Shown here in pieces: positions 30,034 to 39,182 of a DNA stretch of 64,000 nucleotides (position 1 is the stretch's first letter; every line of letters begins with the position of its first letter). The notes beneath the pieces are model-generated. The model did no database searches, was not told where the DNA came from, and worked only from the letters and a program-made list of their open reading frames with translations. A program made the translations under genes and the position numbers. The DNA is taken from NCBI RefSeq assembly GCF_030651185.1, contig NZ_JAUSCJ010000022.1, forward strand, positions 310,001 through 374,000. Direction: 5' to 3'. This stretch comes from Phenylobacterium sp. (GTDB lineage Bacteria > Pseudomonadota > Alphaproteobacteria > Caulobacterales > Caulobacteraceae).

Positions 30034-30869
30034 AGGTAGTGCACGATCCGGCGGCGGGTGAGAGCGAAGGCGCTGAAGGCGCCGAGCCAGCCCAGCAACG
30101 CCAGCAGGGCCAGGACTGGATAGGTCCCCGATCCCGACTGGCCGCCCATCAGGGGCGTGCGGATGCCATCGATCATGTGGAAGAAGGGGTTCAGCACCAG
30201 CAGCGCATGGCCCCGGCCGCCGCTCATCCGGCCCGGCTGCCAGAAGATCGGGGTCATGAACATGGCGAACTGCATGATCGAGCCGACGATCTGCGGCACG
30301 TCGCGGAAGCGCGCCGAGGCGATGCCCACCGCCATGCTGACCCAGGAGACATTGAGCATCAGCAGCGCCAGGCCCAGCAGGGCCATGGGGATGTTGGACA
30401 CCTTCCAGTAGCCGAACCAGATCAGCACCACGACCACGATCACCAGGTGGTGGGCGAGCGTGATCAGGTTGCGCAGCACCGTGCGCCACACGAAGGTGAA
30501 CATCGGCAGGGATGTCTGGCTGAGCATGCCCGAGGCGTGGACGAAGGTGTCGCAGCCCTCGGTGATGACCCCGACGATGACGCCCCAGAAGACGATGCCC
30601 AGGGCCACGAAGGGCATGTATTCCTGGATCGGGACCTTGAAGATCTCGGCGTAAAGGAAGCCCATCCCCAGGACCATCAGGCCCATGGAGAGCGTGATCC
30701 AGAAGGGGCCGAGGATCGAGCCGCGATAGCGCGAGACGATGTCGTGCCAGGCGAGCGACCAGGCGAGGTCGATGCGTTTCGTCGAGGCCTTGAGGTCGGC
30801 GAACGCCATGCCGAATTCGTGCACGGCGCCGCGACGGCCCGTGCGCAGCATGTGTTCCGAGGTTTGCAT
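30030..30869 (-). CDS. ABC-2 type polysaccharide export permease (Wzm/KpsM type)
   Basis: The 279-aa protein has six or so membrane helices. The N-terminal amphipathic part contains AWHDIVSRYRGSILGPFWITLSM-like sequence (RYRGSILGPFW), and MFMTPIFWQPG and NPFFHMIDGIR lie near the end; both are typical of O-antigen and capsule export permeases. The ATG at 30869 has a GGGAGAG ribosome site. With the ATPase it would move an undecaprenyl-linked glycan across the inner membrane, as in the ABC-dependent O-antigen pathway. Confidence 0.9.
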   Translation of the reverse strand: MQTSEHMLRTGRRGAVHEFGMAFADLKASTKRIDLAWSLAWHDIVSRYRGSILGPFWITLSMGLMVLGMGFLYAEIFKVPIQEYMPFVALGIVFWGVIVGVITEGCDTFVHASGMLSQTSLPMFTFVWRTVLRNLITLAHHLVIVVVVLIWFGYWKVSNIPMALLGLALLMLNVSWVSMAVGIASARFRDVPQIVGSIMQFAMFMTPIFWQPGRMSGGRGHALLVLNPFFHMIDGIRTPLMGGQSGSGTYPVLALLALLGWLGAFSAFALTRRRIVHYL

Positions 30870-30973
30870 CAACTCTCCCGACCGGGGCCGCTGGTAACAG
30901 GTCGCATTTTGCGGCGCAAGCGTGGCGCAGGGCGGCGAAACGCTCGGAAATCGGTGAATTTGCGGGCTGCTGC

Positions 30974-31699
30974 CTAGAGCTCGCTCTCGTCCTCGAAGGG
31001 CGGGGGGCTGGTCTTCATGTGGGCGTGGTCGGCGCGGTACTGGTTGAAGTGGCGGCGATCGGCGGGGCTGGGCTGGGCGGTGTCGCGCACCATGCCGCCA
31101 TAGGCCAGTTCGCGGGCGGTGCGTTTGCGCACCACGAACTCGATGCCGCACTCGCCGATCGGGGTCAGGGTCTGGTCAAACCGGGGCAGGTCATAGCGGA
31201 AGGTGGCGTTCAGCAGGGCCAGCCGCTCGATATCGGCGGCCTCGCCCAGGCCCGAGAGCAGGTCCACCAGGTTGATGGACCTGTCGCTCCAGGAGCGGGC
31301 CTTCAGGATCGTGAAGGTCCACTTGTGGTCGCGGTTGTGGGTCGAGGGGAAGACGCCCTGCTCATAGAGATCCTCGTCGGGCACCGTCACCACCAGGAAG
31401 CCGCCGGGCTTGATGACCCGGAACCAGGAGGCGAGGCCCTCCTTGGGGTCGATCAGATGCTCGAGGCAGTGGCTGGAATGGACGAAGTCGAGGCTCTCAG
31501 GCGCCAGGCCCGCCAACTGCTGGGCGTCGCCGTCCTCCCAATCCCAGACCCGCACCGCGGTCAGCGCCGGGAAGAAGCCGGCGTACAGGGACAGGGGATC
31601 AGGCTTGCCGCCGATGTCGAGGCCGTCGCCCACGAACCAGCGCCGGGCGAAGTTGGGGTCGGCCATGCGCCGGACGATGGATTTCGAGAGCTCTTTCAC
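30974..31699 (-). CDS. Class I SAM-dependent methyltransferase
   Basis: The 241-aa protein has a methyltransferase motif region GDGLDIGG (residues 24-31), the post-motif VHSSHCLEHLIDP and the strand GGFLVVTVPDEDLYEQG. The histidine-rich VFPSTHNRDHKW loop occurs in methyltransferases of surface-glycan loci. It may cap or decorate a glycan or its precursor. It lies 104 bases upstream of the ABC permease on the same strand and 26 bases after the sugar kinase gene, so one operon is likely. Confidence 0.8.
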   Translation of the reverse strand: MKELSKSIVRRMADPNFARRWFVGDGLDIGGKPDPLSLYAGFFPALTAVRVWDWEDGDAQQLAGLAPESLDFVHSSHCLEHLIDPKEGLASWFRVIKPGGFLVVTVPDEDLYEQGVFPSTHNRDHKWTFTILKARSWSDRSINLVDLLSGLGEAADIERLALLNATFRYDLPRFDQTLTPIGECGIEFVVRKRTARELAYGGMVRDTAQPSPADRRHFNQYRADHAHMKTSPPPFEDESEL

Positions 31700-31725
31700 G
31701 CCTTGGCTCTAACCGTTTTCGCCGC

Positions 31726-32763
31726 TCACCGCACCACCCAGGATTCGGCGCCCGCGCCGGTGAAGCGCGCCGACTGCGCCGCGCCGCCGAAGTTGGTCAA
31801 CAGGCGCTTGAGGCCATCGCGCTTGGTGGGGTCGATCAGGAACATCATGAAGCCGCCGCCGCCGGCCCCGGAGACCTTGCCGCCGAAGGCGCCGAAGGCC
31901 TTGGCTTCCGCATAGACTTCATCGATCCGGGTCGAAGACATCCGGGTGGCGGTCAACTTCTTCGACGCCCAGCCGCTATCGAGGAGTTCGCCGAACCGCG
32001 GCAGGTCGCCGGCCAGCAGGGCCTCGCGCATGGCATAGGCGCTGGCCTTGATGTCGTGCAGGGCCTGCAGCGAGGCCGGCGCGTGGGCGCGCATGTTGGC
32101 GGTCTGCTCCTCGATGATCGAGGCCGACTCCCGCGACACGCCGGTGAAGTAGAGCACCAGCGAGGCCTCCAGCTCCTTCATCACCGTGGGATCGACGGCG
32201 ACCGATTCGACGTCCACGCGGTCCTGGTCGTGGAAGTGCATGACGTTCAGCCCGCCGAAGGCCGCGGCGTACTGATCCTGGTGGCCGCCGGCGAGGCCGA
32301 GGTCGCGGCGCTCGATGTCATAGGCCAGGGCGGCCACCGCATGGGGCGTCATCTCGATGTCGAGGAACCGGCGGAAGGCCTCCACCATGGCCACCACAAG
32401 GGCCGAGGAGGTCCCCAGGCCAGAGCCCGGGGGGCAATCGGCATAGGTGGTGAGCGTGAGCGGGATGGCCTGGCCGCCGGTGTGCTCGGCCATGAAGCGG
32501 TTATAGACCCCCTTCAGCAGCCGCAGGGGCTCGTCGGTGGGCAGGGGGCTTGTGGCCGCGCCGTTCCAGAAGTGCTCGCGGTCGGCGGCCACCAGCCGGA
32601 CCTGGCCGTCGGTGCGGCGCTCCAGGCTGACATGGGCGAACAGGTCGATGGCGGCGTTCAGCACCACGCCGCCATGCTCATCGCAATAGGGGGAGACGTC
32701 GGTGCTGCCGCCGCCGAAGCCGAGCCGGAGCGGTGCGCGGGCGCGCACCAGATCGTGGGGCAT
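31726..32763 (-). CDS. GHMP sugar kinase (heptose-7-phosphate kinase HddA-like)
   Basis: The 345-aa kinase has an N-terminal RAPLRLGFGGGSTDVSPY stretch, a phosphate loop PPGSGLGTSSAL and the C-terminal GKVSGAGGGGFMMF. These match D-glycero-D-manno-heptose 7-phosphate kinases and related sugar-1-kinases. It would phosphorylate C1 of a sugar phosphate on the way to a nucleotide sugar. The start at 32763 (MPHDLVRARAP) is chosen because the family pattern begins right there; the upstream frame is rich in artefactual residues. It is divergent from the GT2 gene at 32867. Confidence 0.85.
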   Translation of the reverse strand: MPHDLVRARAPLRLGFGGGSTDVSPYCDEHGGVVLNAAIDLFAHVSLERRTDGQVRLVAADREHFWNGAATSPLPTDEPLRLLKGVYNRFMAEHTGGQAIPLTLTTYADCPPGSGLGTSSALVVAMVEAFRRFLDIEMTPHAVAALAYDIERRDLGLAGGHQDQYAAAFGGLNVMHFHDQDRVDVESVAVDPTVMKELEASLVLYFTGVSRESASIIEEQTANMRAHAPASLQALHDIKASAYAMREALLAGDLPRFGELLDSGWASKKLTATRMSSTRIDEVYAEAKAFGAFGGKVSGAGGGGFMMFLIDPTKRDGLKRLLTNFGGAAQSARFTGAGAESWVVR

Positions 32764-32866
32764 GAGTCTCGCCGGTTGGTGGACGTTGGCCCCTCGGGGT
32801 AGTCGCAGGCCGGGCGCTTTGCAACCTGCCAGGAGCCGTGTATCCGACCGGGTGAGGAAACCCCTG

Positions 32867-33943
32867 ATGCCGCCGACAGACTCCGACGCCACGATGGTCC
32901 AGGCCCGCTCGGCCCGACCCCTTGGCGCGCCTGTGTCGGGCCTGCCCAGCCTGGAGGACTCCGGGACCTGGATCATCATTCCCTGCTACCGGGTCCGCGA
33001 TCACATCCTGAAGGTGATCGCCAAGATTCCTGCCTGGGCCGAGGGCATTGTCTGCATCGATGACGGGTGCCCTGACAAGTCGGGCGATTTCATCGAGGCG
33101 GCCAAGGCCGACCGCCGTGTCGTCGTTGTGCGACTGTCGAAGAATCGCGGGGTCGGCGGCGCCGTGCTGGCCGGCTATGCCGAGGCCATCCGCCGGGGCG
33201 CCCGGGTGCTGGTCAAGGTGGACGGCGATGACCAGATGGACCTGGGCTACATCCCGCACCTGGTGGCGCCTATCCTGCTGGGGGAGGCCGACTACACCAA
33301 GGGCAACCGCTTCACCTCCATCAGCCACCTGAAATCGATGCCGGGCGTCCGCGTGTTCGGCAATGCGGCGCTGAGCTTCGCCGCCAAGGTCTCCACCGGC
33401 TACTGGAACGTCTTCGACCCCACCAATGGCTTCACCGCCATCGAGGGCTGCGTGGCCGACCGGGTGATGGAGAAGCAGATCTCGCAGCGGTTCTTCTTCG
33501 AGACCGACCTGCTCTACCACCTGGGCACGCTGAGGGCGGTGGTGCGCGATGTGCCGATCCCCGCCCGCTACGGCGAGGAGGTCAGCAACCTGCGGATCGG
33601 CGCCATCGTGGGGCCCTTCGCCCTGAAGCACTTCACCAACTTCTGCCAGCGGGTGATGGGCCAGTACTTCGTGCGCGACTTCCATGCCGCCACCCTGGAG
33701 CTGATCTTCGGCGCCATCTTCCTGGCGTTTGGCGGGACCTACGGCATCCACTGGCTGGCGACCCGCGACCCGCACCAGACGGCTTCGGCCGGCGTGGTGA
33801 TGGCCGCCGCCCTGCCGGTGATCGTCGGCACCCAGATGCTGCTGCAGGCGATGAACTTCGACGTGCTCAACACCCCCTCGCGGCCGATCCACCCCTATCT
33901 GCGCACCATTCGCCAGATGGAAGCCGCCGAGCACGCGCCGTGA
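32867..33943 (+). CDS. GT2 polyprenyl-phosphate glycosyltransferase with membrane C-terminus
   Basis: The 358-aa protein has a GT2 domain (about residues 30-250) with IIIPCYRVRD, IDDGCPD, KVDGDDQMD and FFFETDLLYHLG. Two hydrophobic segments follow near residues 285-345 (AIFLAFGGTYGIHWL and VVMAAALPVIVGTQMLL). This is the layout of dolichyl/undecaprenyl-phosphate glycosyltransferases such as GtrB and ArnC. The ATG at 32867 follows a GTGAGGAAA site and is preferred to upstream in-frame starts that encode artefactual sequence. It overlaps the small membrane protein gene by four bases, which suits a GtrB-flippase pair. Confidence 0.87.
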   Translation: MPPTDSDATMVQARSARPLGAPVSGLPSLEDSGTWIIIPCYRVRDHILKVIAKIPAWAEGIVCIDDGCPDKSGDFIEAAKADRRVVVVRLSKNRGVGGAVLAGYAEAIRRGARVLVKVDGDDQMDLGYIPHLVAPILLGEADYTKGNRFTSISHLKSMPGVRVFGNAALSFAAKVSTGYWNVFDPTNGFTAIEGCVADRVMEKQISQRFFFETDLLYHLGTLRAVVRDVPIPARYGEEVSNLRIGAIVGPFALKHFTNFCQRVMGQYFVRDFHAATLELIFGAIFLAFGGTYGIHWLATRDPHQTASAGVVMAAALPVIVGTQMLLQAMNFDVLNTPSRPIHPYLRTIRQMEAAEHAP

Positions 33944-34302
33944 AGGCGGTCGACTACCTGCTATGCGGCGGCTTCGCCGTCGCCCTGCCGATCGGCCAGC
34001 TGCTGTTCAAGTGGGCGGCGCTCTATCAGGCCCAGATCGCCGGGCCGATGCCCTGGAAGCTGCTGAAGAACTTCCCGCTGATGGGCGCCTTCGGCTGGTA
34101 CGGGCTCACGGCCCTGGTCTGGTTCTACATCCTGACCCGGACGCCGCTGTCGACCGCCTACGCCTTCTCGATCCTGGGCTCGGCCCTGGTGCCGCTGATG
34201 GCCTGGGTGATCTTCAAGGAGCCGGCCAGCTGGAAGTTCGCGGTCGGCTACGGCCTGATGCTGGCGGGCTTCCTGGTCATTCTGCAGGCCAGGCCGTCCT
34301 GA
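33940..34302 (+). CDS. Small four-helix EamA/SMR-type membrane protein (ArnE/F-like)
   Basis: The 120-aa protein has four membrane helices and a GTG start overlapping the stop of the GT2 gene. The third-helix stretch TPLSTAYAFSILGSALVPL and the YGLMLAGFLVI ending match the small multidrug resistance/EamA half-size proteins, which include ArnE/ArnF. With the polyprenyl-phosphate glycosyltransferase it likely flips an undecaprenyl-phosphate sugar to the periplasm. Its last 26 bases overlap the convergent deacetylase gene. Confidence 0.85.
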   Translation: MKAVDYLLCGGFAVALPIGQLLFKWAALYQAQIAGPMPWKLLKNFPLMGAFGWYGLTALVWFYILTRTPLSTAYAFSILGSALVPLMAWVIFKEPASWKFAVGYGLMLAGFLVILQARPS

Positions 34303-35005
34303 TCGAGGCCGCCACCTCGGCATAGGTCACCCCATACATCCGCTCATAGAGGAGGGGCCCCGGATGGGGGCGCTGGCTGATGCGGATCGGGTCGAGGGCC
34401 TGGTGGGCGAAGCCTCTGCTCAGATAGGCCGCGAACATCACCGGCCAAAGGCCGAGCCAGGTCTTGGCCTGCGACGGGAAGGCACGGACCCCCACAGCGA
34501 AAGCCAGCCACTCCGCGCGCGACATCCGCGTTCGGACCAGCGGTCCGTTGTCGGCCAGCGGAATCCCGGCGCGAAACAGGCGGCCGGGCAGGCCGGGACC
34601 GTTGTAGAGGGTGACCTGATCAATGGGGGTCGCCCCCGCCACCTTCACCGCCAGCGCCGCGCAGGCGTCGTGGTCCATGTGGCCGCCCTCCCAGGCGGTG
34701 ACGACGAAGCGCTCGACCGGTCCGATCCGCGCCAGCTCGGCGGCGAGCCGGGGCAGCAGGTCGGGCAGGTGGCGGTGGACCTGGCCGTCCAGGGCGCCGG
34801 AGCCGGCGCCGACGTGGATCACCCGCTCGGCCGGCGCCCCCAGTCCCGCCAGATAGGCCCGCGACTCAGCCAGGCGGCGGGCCGACAGCGCCGGCGTCGC
34901 GTAGTCGGCGATGTAGAGGAACCATTGATCCTCACCGGCCCGCGCGATCAGCGGCGTGGCGAAGTACTCATCGTCGAAGTGGGCGAGGATGTAGGCGACG
35001 GCCAT
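34277..35005 (-). CDS. PIG-L/LmbE family deacetylase
   Basis: The 242-aa protein has the zinc motif AHFDDE (family AHxDDE) near residues 8-13 and a second metal motif HMDHDA near residue 110. Family enzymes remove N-acetyl groups from amino sugars. It follows the GNAT gene with a two-base gap on the same strand. The pair could remove an acetyl group from an amino sugar and replace it with another acyl group on a surface glycan. The end overlaps the flippase-like gene by 26 bases, convergently. Confidence 0.85.
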   Translation of the reverse strand: MAVAYILAHFDDEYFATPLIARAGEDQWFLYIADYATPALSARRLAESRAYLAGLGAPAERVIHVGAGSGALDGQVHRHLPDLLPRLAAELARIGPVERFVVTAWEGGHMDHDACAALAVKVAGATPIDQVTLYNGPGLPGRLFRAGIPLADNGPLVRTRMSRAEWLAFAVGVRAFPSQAKTWLGLWPVMFAAYLSRGFAHQALDPIRISQRPHPGPLLYERMYGVTYAEVAASIRTAWPAE

Positions 35006-35007
35006 GG

Positions 35008-35859
35008 TCAGTAGGGGTCGAAGTCGAGGAAGCCGATGGCCGTGCGCGCGGCATCCAGGCTTTGCGGCGCAGGATCTCCCAGGCGCCTGTAGATCAGGTT
35101 CAGCGGCGACGGCCGCAGCTGCCGAGGCAGCCGCAGGAAGCCCAGGGTGGCAAGGTCCACCCGCGGCTCCAGGCCGATGAACAGCGAAGCCAGTCCCGCG
35201 GCGCCACCAGGCTCGGTCAGGCCCTCGCTGACGAACCCCACGCAGCGCACCAGGGGCAGGTGGGTCGGCGCCGAGATCACCGTCAAGCCGTCGCGGTCGC
35301 GCACGCCGTAGGCGCTGGCGGGGTTGGCCAGCCGCCAGGCCAGCCGGCGCGGGGTCCAGTCGATGCGGAAGTCAGCGCCGGCGGCCTCGAACCGCCGCGG
35401 CCGGCGCAGCAGGACCCCCGCCTCCAGCGGCGCGACGAGTTGGAAATCCAGCTTATTGAGGAAGCCCGGCGTGGAGTTGGCGTTGGCCACCCCCATGACG
35501 AAGCCGTGGCCGCCCGCGGCGCCGGCCTCATAGGTCGCCTGGGCCAGGCGGGTGAACAGGCCCTGGCCGCCATAGTCCGGGTCGGTGACGGTGTTGAGCG
35601 ACAGCAGTCCCCGCACCGAGGCGCCGCCGATCCGCGCCGTGGTGGGGCAGGTGACGTAGTGGGCGGCCAGCCGCTCGCCGTCCCAGGCGTCGAAACCCAC
35701 CACCAGTCCGTCGGGATTGTCGCGATAGCGCCAGGCCAGGGCCTGCGGCGTGAACTTCGGCGCCTCCCCGAACACCTTGCCCAGCAGAGCCGAGTAGGCG
35801 TTGAGCTGCTCGGAGCTCGCCCCGGAGGCCCGAATCTGAAGGTTTGGCGCGGTGGTCAT
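35008..35859 (-). CDS. GNAT-fold N-acyltransferase
   Basis: The 283-aa protein has the acetyl-CoA motif region near residues 85-115 (NTVTDPDYGGQGLFTRLAQ), followed by GFVMGVANANSTPGFLNKL, which is typical of GNAT proteins in polysaccharide loci. The C-terminal half is extra sequence of unknown fold. The start at 35859 is the only ATG that gives the usual GNAT N-terminus. It is coupled with the PIG-L deacetylase downstream and divergent from the large membrane protein gene at 35968. Confidence 0.8.
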   Translation of the reverse strand: MTTAPNLQIRASGASSEQLNAYSALLGKVFGEAPKFTPQALAWRYRDNPDGLVVGFDAWDGERLAAHYVTCPTTARIGGASVRGLLSLNTVTDPDYGGQGLFTRLAQATYEAGAAGGHGFVMGVANANSTPGFLNKLDFQLVAPLEAGVLLRRPRRFEAAGADFRIDWTPRRLAWRLANPASAYGVRDRDGLTVISAPTHLPLVRCVGFVSEGLTEPGGAAGLASLFIGLEPRVDLATLGFLRLPRQLRPSPLNLIYRRLGDPAPQSLDAARTAIGFLDFDPY

Positions 35860-35967
35860 CTGGCGGCGATCATGGAAGCGTCGCTGCGTCGCGGCAACGG
35901 CGGCTTTTTGCACCTTCTCAGAGACCGCTGCCCGCCCTACCTCTCAAGGTGGATGGGGAGCGGGCGC

Positions 35968-37350
35968 ATGGCGCGACGGGGACTGGATCTGACCGCCGAC
36001 GATGTGGTGCGCGGCCTGCTGATCGCGGCCTTCCTGGTCATGCTGGGCGGCGCCATGCCGGGGCACCTGTCCCCCGATTCTATTTCCCAGCTCTATGAAG
36101 GCCGCATGGGGACCCGGGAGACCTGGGGACCGGCGGCCTACGCTGCGGTGCTGGCCGCCTTCGACTCGCTGGTGCCGGGCACGGCGCTCTATGTGGTGGG
36201 CAGCGGCTTCGTGTTGTTCGCCAGCCTCCTGGGTCTGCGCGGGTTGCGCCCGAAGGCGTCCTGGGCCGCGGTTCCCGTGGCCCTGTTGTTCCTGGCCTCC
36301 CCGATCATCCTGGTGTTCCAGGGCATCGTCTGGAAGGACGTGCTGTTCGCCAACCTGGCCGTGGCGGGGTTCTTCCTGCTGGCCCGAGCGAGCGCGAGCT
36401 GGCCCGTCGGCCGGCCGCCGTGGATCGTGCTCGCCGGCGCCCTGCTGGCCTTGGCGCTGGCCGCCCAGGTCCGCCAGAACGGCGTCATCATCGTCCCCTT
36501 TGCGGCCCTGGCCCTGGCCTGGACCGTGCGCGGGGAGGGCTGGCGGCGCAGCCTGATCTGGGGCCTGGGCGCCCTGGTGGCCATCATGATGGCGTCCCAC
36601 CTGATCGGCGTCGCCTCCCAGCCGGCCAAGGCGGGGCCCGACAAGGCCGGCGGCGTGGGTGTCCGTATTCTGCAGCATTACGACATCATCGGCGCGGCGG
36701 CGCACGACCCGAGCCTGAGGCTCACCGTCTTCAACGCCGCCGATCCCGAGGCCGAGACCGTGATCCGCACCCGCGGCGTTCCGATCTACACGCCCGTCCG
36801 AGTCGACTATCTCGACCTGGATCCGGCGGTGGGGGGGGTACTCTGGCGTCAGAGCGACGAACTGGTCCGCGCCCAGTGGCTGGACATCGTGCTGCGCCAT
36901 CCGGGCGCCTATCTCGCCCACCGGTTCGACGTGTTCCGCTGGGTGTTCCTGACGCCCATGATCGACTCATGCCTGCCCCTGTTCGTTGGCGTCGACGGGC
37001 CGCCCGAGACCTTGAAGAAGCTGCAGATCGCGCCGGGGAAGGACGCGTCCGACCTCGCCCTCTACAATTACGGGACCTGGTTCCTGGACGGGCCGCTGTT
37101 CTCGCACCTCAGCTATGCGGTGGTGGCGATGCTGACCGCCGGCGCCCTGCTGCTGCGGCGCGATCGGGCCGACGCGGCCATCGTCGCCCTGCTGGTCGCC
37201 GCGCTGGCCTTCACGGCGAGCTTCTTCGCCATCTCCATCGCCTGCGACTATCGCTATCTCTACTTCCTGGACCTGGCGGCCATGACCGGCCTGCTCTACC
37301 TGGCCCTCGATCCGCCTGTGGCCCAGGTTCGCCGACTGCTGAGACGCTGA
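35968..37350 (+). CDS. Multi-pass membrane protein, glycan locus, unknown
   Basis: The 460-aa protein has about ten membrane helices, with a loop SPDSISQLYEG near residue 40 and IVWKDVLFANLAVAGFFLLA in the middle. Size and layout resemble GT-C-type membrane glycosyltransferases, but the acidic DD/ED signature in the first loop is not clear, so the function is open. The ATG at 35968 has a GGGGAG ribosome site seven bases upstream; 35953 is an alternative. A run of eight G (36831-36838) lies in the coding region. A lipoprotein gene follows after one base. Confidence 0.7.
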   Translation: MARRGLDLTADDVVRGLLIAAFLVMLGGAMPGHLSPDSISQLYEGRMGTRETWGPAAYAAVLAAFDSLVPGTALYVVGSGFVLFASLLGLRGLRPKASWAAVPVALLFLASPIILVFQGIVWKDVLFANLAVAGFFLLARASASWPVGRPPWIVLAGALLALALAAQVRQNGVIIVPFAALALAWTVRGEGWRRSLIWGLGALVAIMMASHLIGVASQPAKAGPDKAGGVGVRILQHYDIIGAAAHDPSLRLTVFNAADPEAETVIRTRGVPIYTPVRVDYLDLDPAVGGVLWRQSDELVRAQWLDIVLRHPGAYLAHRFDVFRWVFLTPMIDSCLPLFVGVDGPPETLKKLQIAPGKDASDLALYNYGTWFLDGPLFSHLSYAVVAMLTAGALLLRRDRADAAIVALLVAALAFTASFFAISIACDYRYLYFLDLAAMTGLLYLALDPPVAQVRRLLRR

Positions 37351-37351
37351 C

Positions 37352-38062
37352 ATGACCGCTCCGCGCCTTCTCTCCCTGGCCCTCGTCCTGGCGCTCGCCG
37401 CCTGCGACCAGCCCGCGCCCCGCACGATGAAGCGGGCGCCGGTCCCGCAGCCCAGCCTGCCGGTGGAGAAGCCGGTCGCGCCGACCACGCGGGTTCAGCC
37501 GATCACCTGGGACGCCGCCGGCGAAACCTTCCGCCTTGGCGCGACTCCCTTGAAATCCGTGCGGATGTGGACCTTCGACGGGGCCAGCGACGGCTTTGTT
37601 CTCACCGGCGGCCTGACCGGCCTGGCCCAGAACGCCGGGCTGCGGCTCTCCAACCAGGCGCCCGATCCGGCCCTGCGGTCCCCCAGCGGTCTGGAGATCA
37701 ACGGCGCGCGGGGGTCTCTGGTGCTGGTGCGCCTGACCCGCAAGCAGGCCAGTCCCGCCTGGGACGGCACGCTCTACTACACCACCGCGGGCCACGGGGA
37801 GGGCCAGGGGTTCTTCGCCAAACCGGTGATGGGCGGCAGTCCGGCGGTCAACGAGACGTTGATCCTGGCCTACGACATGGCTCATCCCATGGGCGGCGGC
37901 GACGACTGGACCACCTCGCTGATCAGTCAGATCCGCCTCGACACAGACGATTCGCCGGGCGGCGCCTTCGTGATCCGGCAGATCGCTGTGACGGAGAATC
38001 CTGGGCGGGAAGCGCTTGGTCTGGCGCCGCCGCCCAAACCGAAGCCGGCCGCTAAGCCCTAG
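37352..38062 (+). CDS. Putative lipoprotein, unknown
   Basis: The 236-aa protein has a lipoprotein signal peptide with lipobox LAAC (cysteine 18). A Pro-rich linker follows (about residues 20-50), then a beta-rich domain with TWDAAGETFRLG and MWTFDGASDGFV. It ends in a Pro/Lys/Ala tail. It is probably anchored in a membrane facing the periplasm. No family recognised. It is cotranscribed with the preceding membrane protein (one-base gap); its end overlaps the convergent glycosyltransferase gene by 11 bases. Confidence 0.75.
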   Translation: MTAPRLLSLALVLALAACDQPAPRTMKRAPVPQPSLPVEKPVAPTTRVQPITWDAAGETFRLGATPLKSVRMWTFDGASDGFVLTGGLTGLAQNAGLRLSNQAPDPALRSPSGLEINGARGSLVLVRLTRKQASPAWDGTLYYTTAGHGEGQGFFAKPVMGGSPAVNETLILAYDMAHPMGGGDDWTTSLISQIRLDTDDSPGGAFVIRQIAVTENPGREALGLAPPPKPKPAAKP

Positions 38063-39182
38063 CCAGCTCGTCCAGGCGGGCGGTGTAGCGCAGGCCCACG
38101 GCGCGGGCGCTGAAGTTGGTTCGGATGTGCCGGCTGGCGCGGCGACCCAGGGCGCGAGCCTCGGCCGGATCGTCCAGGATGCGGGCCATCAACTGCACCG
38201 CATGGTCCACATGGGCGTCGGCCCAGACTTGCCCCTCCGGGAAGAGATAGGCGTCGTCGGGCACCGGGATCAGGTCGCAGTCCACCAGCAGGCTGGCCTG
38301 CGGCGTCATGAAGTCCAGGTTGCCGGAGTAGTTGGTGGCGATGGCGACGCGGCCCAGGGACATGGCCTCGGCCGGCCCCCGCCCGAACCCCTCCGAGCGA
38401 TGCAGGGAGACGAAGGCGTCGGCGCAACGGATCAGGTTCTTGTTCTCGTTGTCGCTCAGTTGGCGGGTGATCCCCTGGGCGCGGCCGCCCAGGGCGGCAA
38501 GCCGGGTCTCAAGCGCCTTGCGGGCCGGGTTCGTGTCGTCGCCGCCCTTGTACTTGACGATGGCGTGCAGCGGCGCGGCCGGCCGCAGGGCGCAGAGCCG
38601 TTCGAAGGCGTCCAGCATGGCCAGCGGGTTCTTGCGCTCCGAGAACGACGAGAAGTCGAAGGAGAACAGCACCACGAAGGCGTGTTCGGGGATGCCGAAG
38701 GCGCGACGCCCCAGGAAACTGGAAAGGCTCAGCTCGACCGCCAGCGGCAGATGAACCACCGGCTTGCTGACGGCGGGCGCGATGGCCTGGGCGATGAAGT
38801 CCGAGGGCGCCCAGACCTCGTCGAAGCGTTCCAGAATGCGCGCCCAGGGCTCGGGATATTTCGAAAGCTCCCAGGCCGGATAGATGATGTTGTAGGCGCT
38901 CTCGAAGGCGGGCTTCGACCCCGTCGCCTCCAGCACGCCCATGGCCTGCTCCACCTCGTCGGCGTTGATGCAGAACAGGTTGGTCCTGGGGCTGAGCTTC
39001 GGGACCACCTGCGGCCCGAACTCGCGTTCGAAATCGGGGTCCTTGTTGCGGTCCATGCCGTAGATGTCGATCAGGCCGGAGACCACCCCGGCGGCCTTGA
39101 AGGCCCGCCAGGCCGAGCGGACATGCTCGGCCATGCCGATGGCCGAGAAGGGATGGCCGATCAGGACGAGGTCGTCGCTCAT
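38052..39182 (-). CDS. Glycosyltransferase, GT4-like
   Basis: The 376-aa GT-B enzyme has VSLHRSEGFGRGPAEAMSLG holding the E-x7-E motif and a FSFDFSSFSERKNPLAMLDAF-like segment (SFSERKNP). It is a paralogue of the protein at 26174-27388 (shared WELxxxPxxW, EVWAPS and SGNLDFM). The start at 39182 overlaps the stop of the 1067-aa glycosyltransferase gene (ATGA). It probably adds one sugar of the surface glycan built by its neighbours. Confidence 0.87.
   Translation of the reverse strand: MSDDLVLIGHPFSAIGMAEHVRSAWRAFKAAGVVSGLIDIYGMDRNKDPDFEREFGPQVVPKLSPRTNLFCINADEVEQAMGVLEATGSKPAFESAYNIIYPAWELSKYPEPWARILERFDEVWAPSDFIAQAIAPAVSKPVVHLPLAVELSLSSFLGRRAFGIPEHAFVVLFSFDFSSFSERKNPLAMLDAFERLCALRPAAPLHAIVKYKGGDDTNPARKALETRLAALGGRAQGITRQLSDNENKNLIRCADAFVSLHRSEGFGRGPAEAMSLGRVAIATNYSGNLDFMTPQASLLVDCDLIPVPDDAYLFPEGQVWADAHVDHAVQLMARILDDPAEARALGRRASRHIRTNFSARAVGLRYTARLDELARA

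Noticed and set aside
35062..35967. 300-residue N-terminal extension of the membrane protein gene
   Set aside because: It is antisense to the GNAT gene and of low complexity. A ribosome site and hydrophobic N-terminus support the start at 35968.
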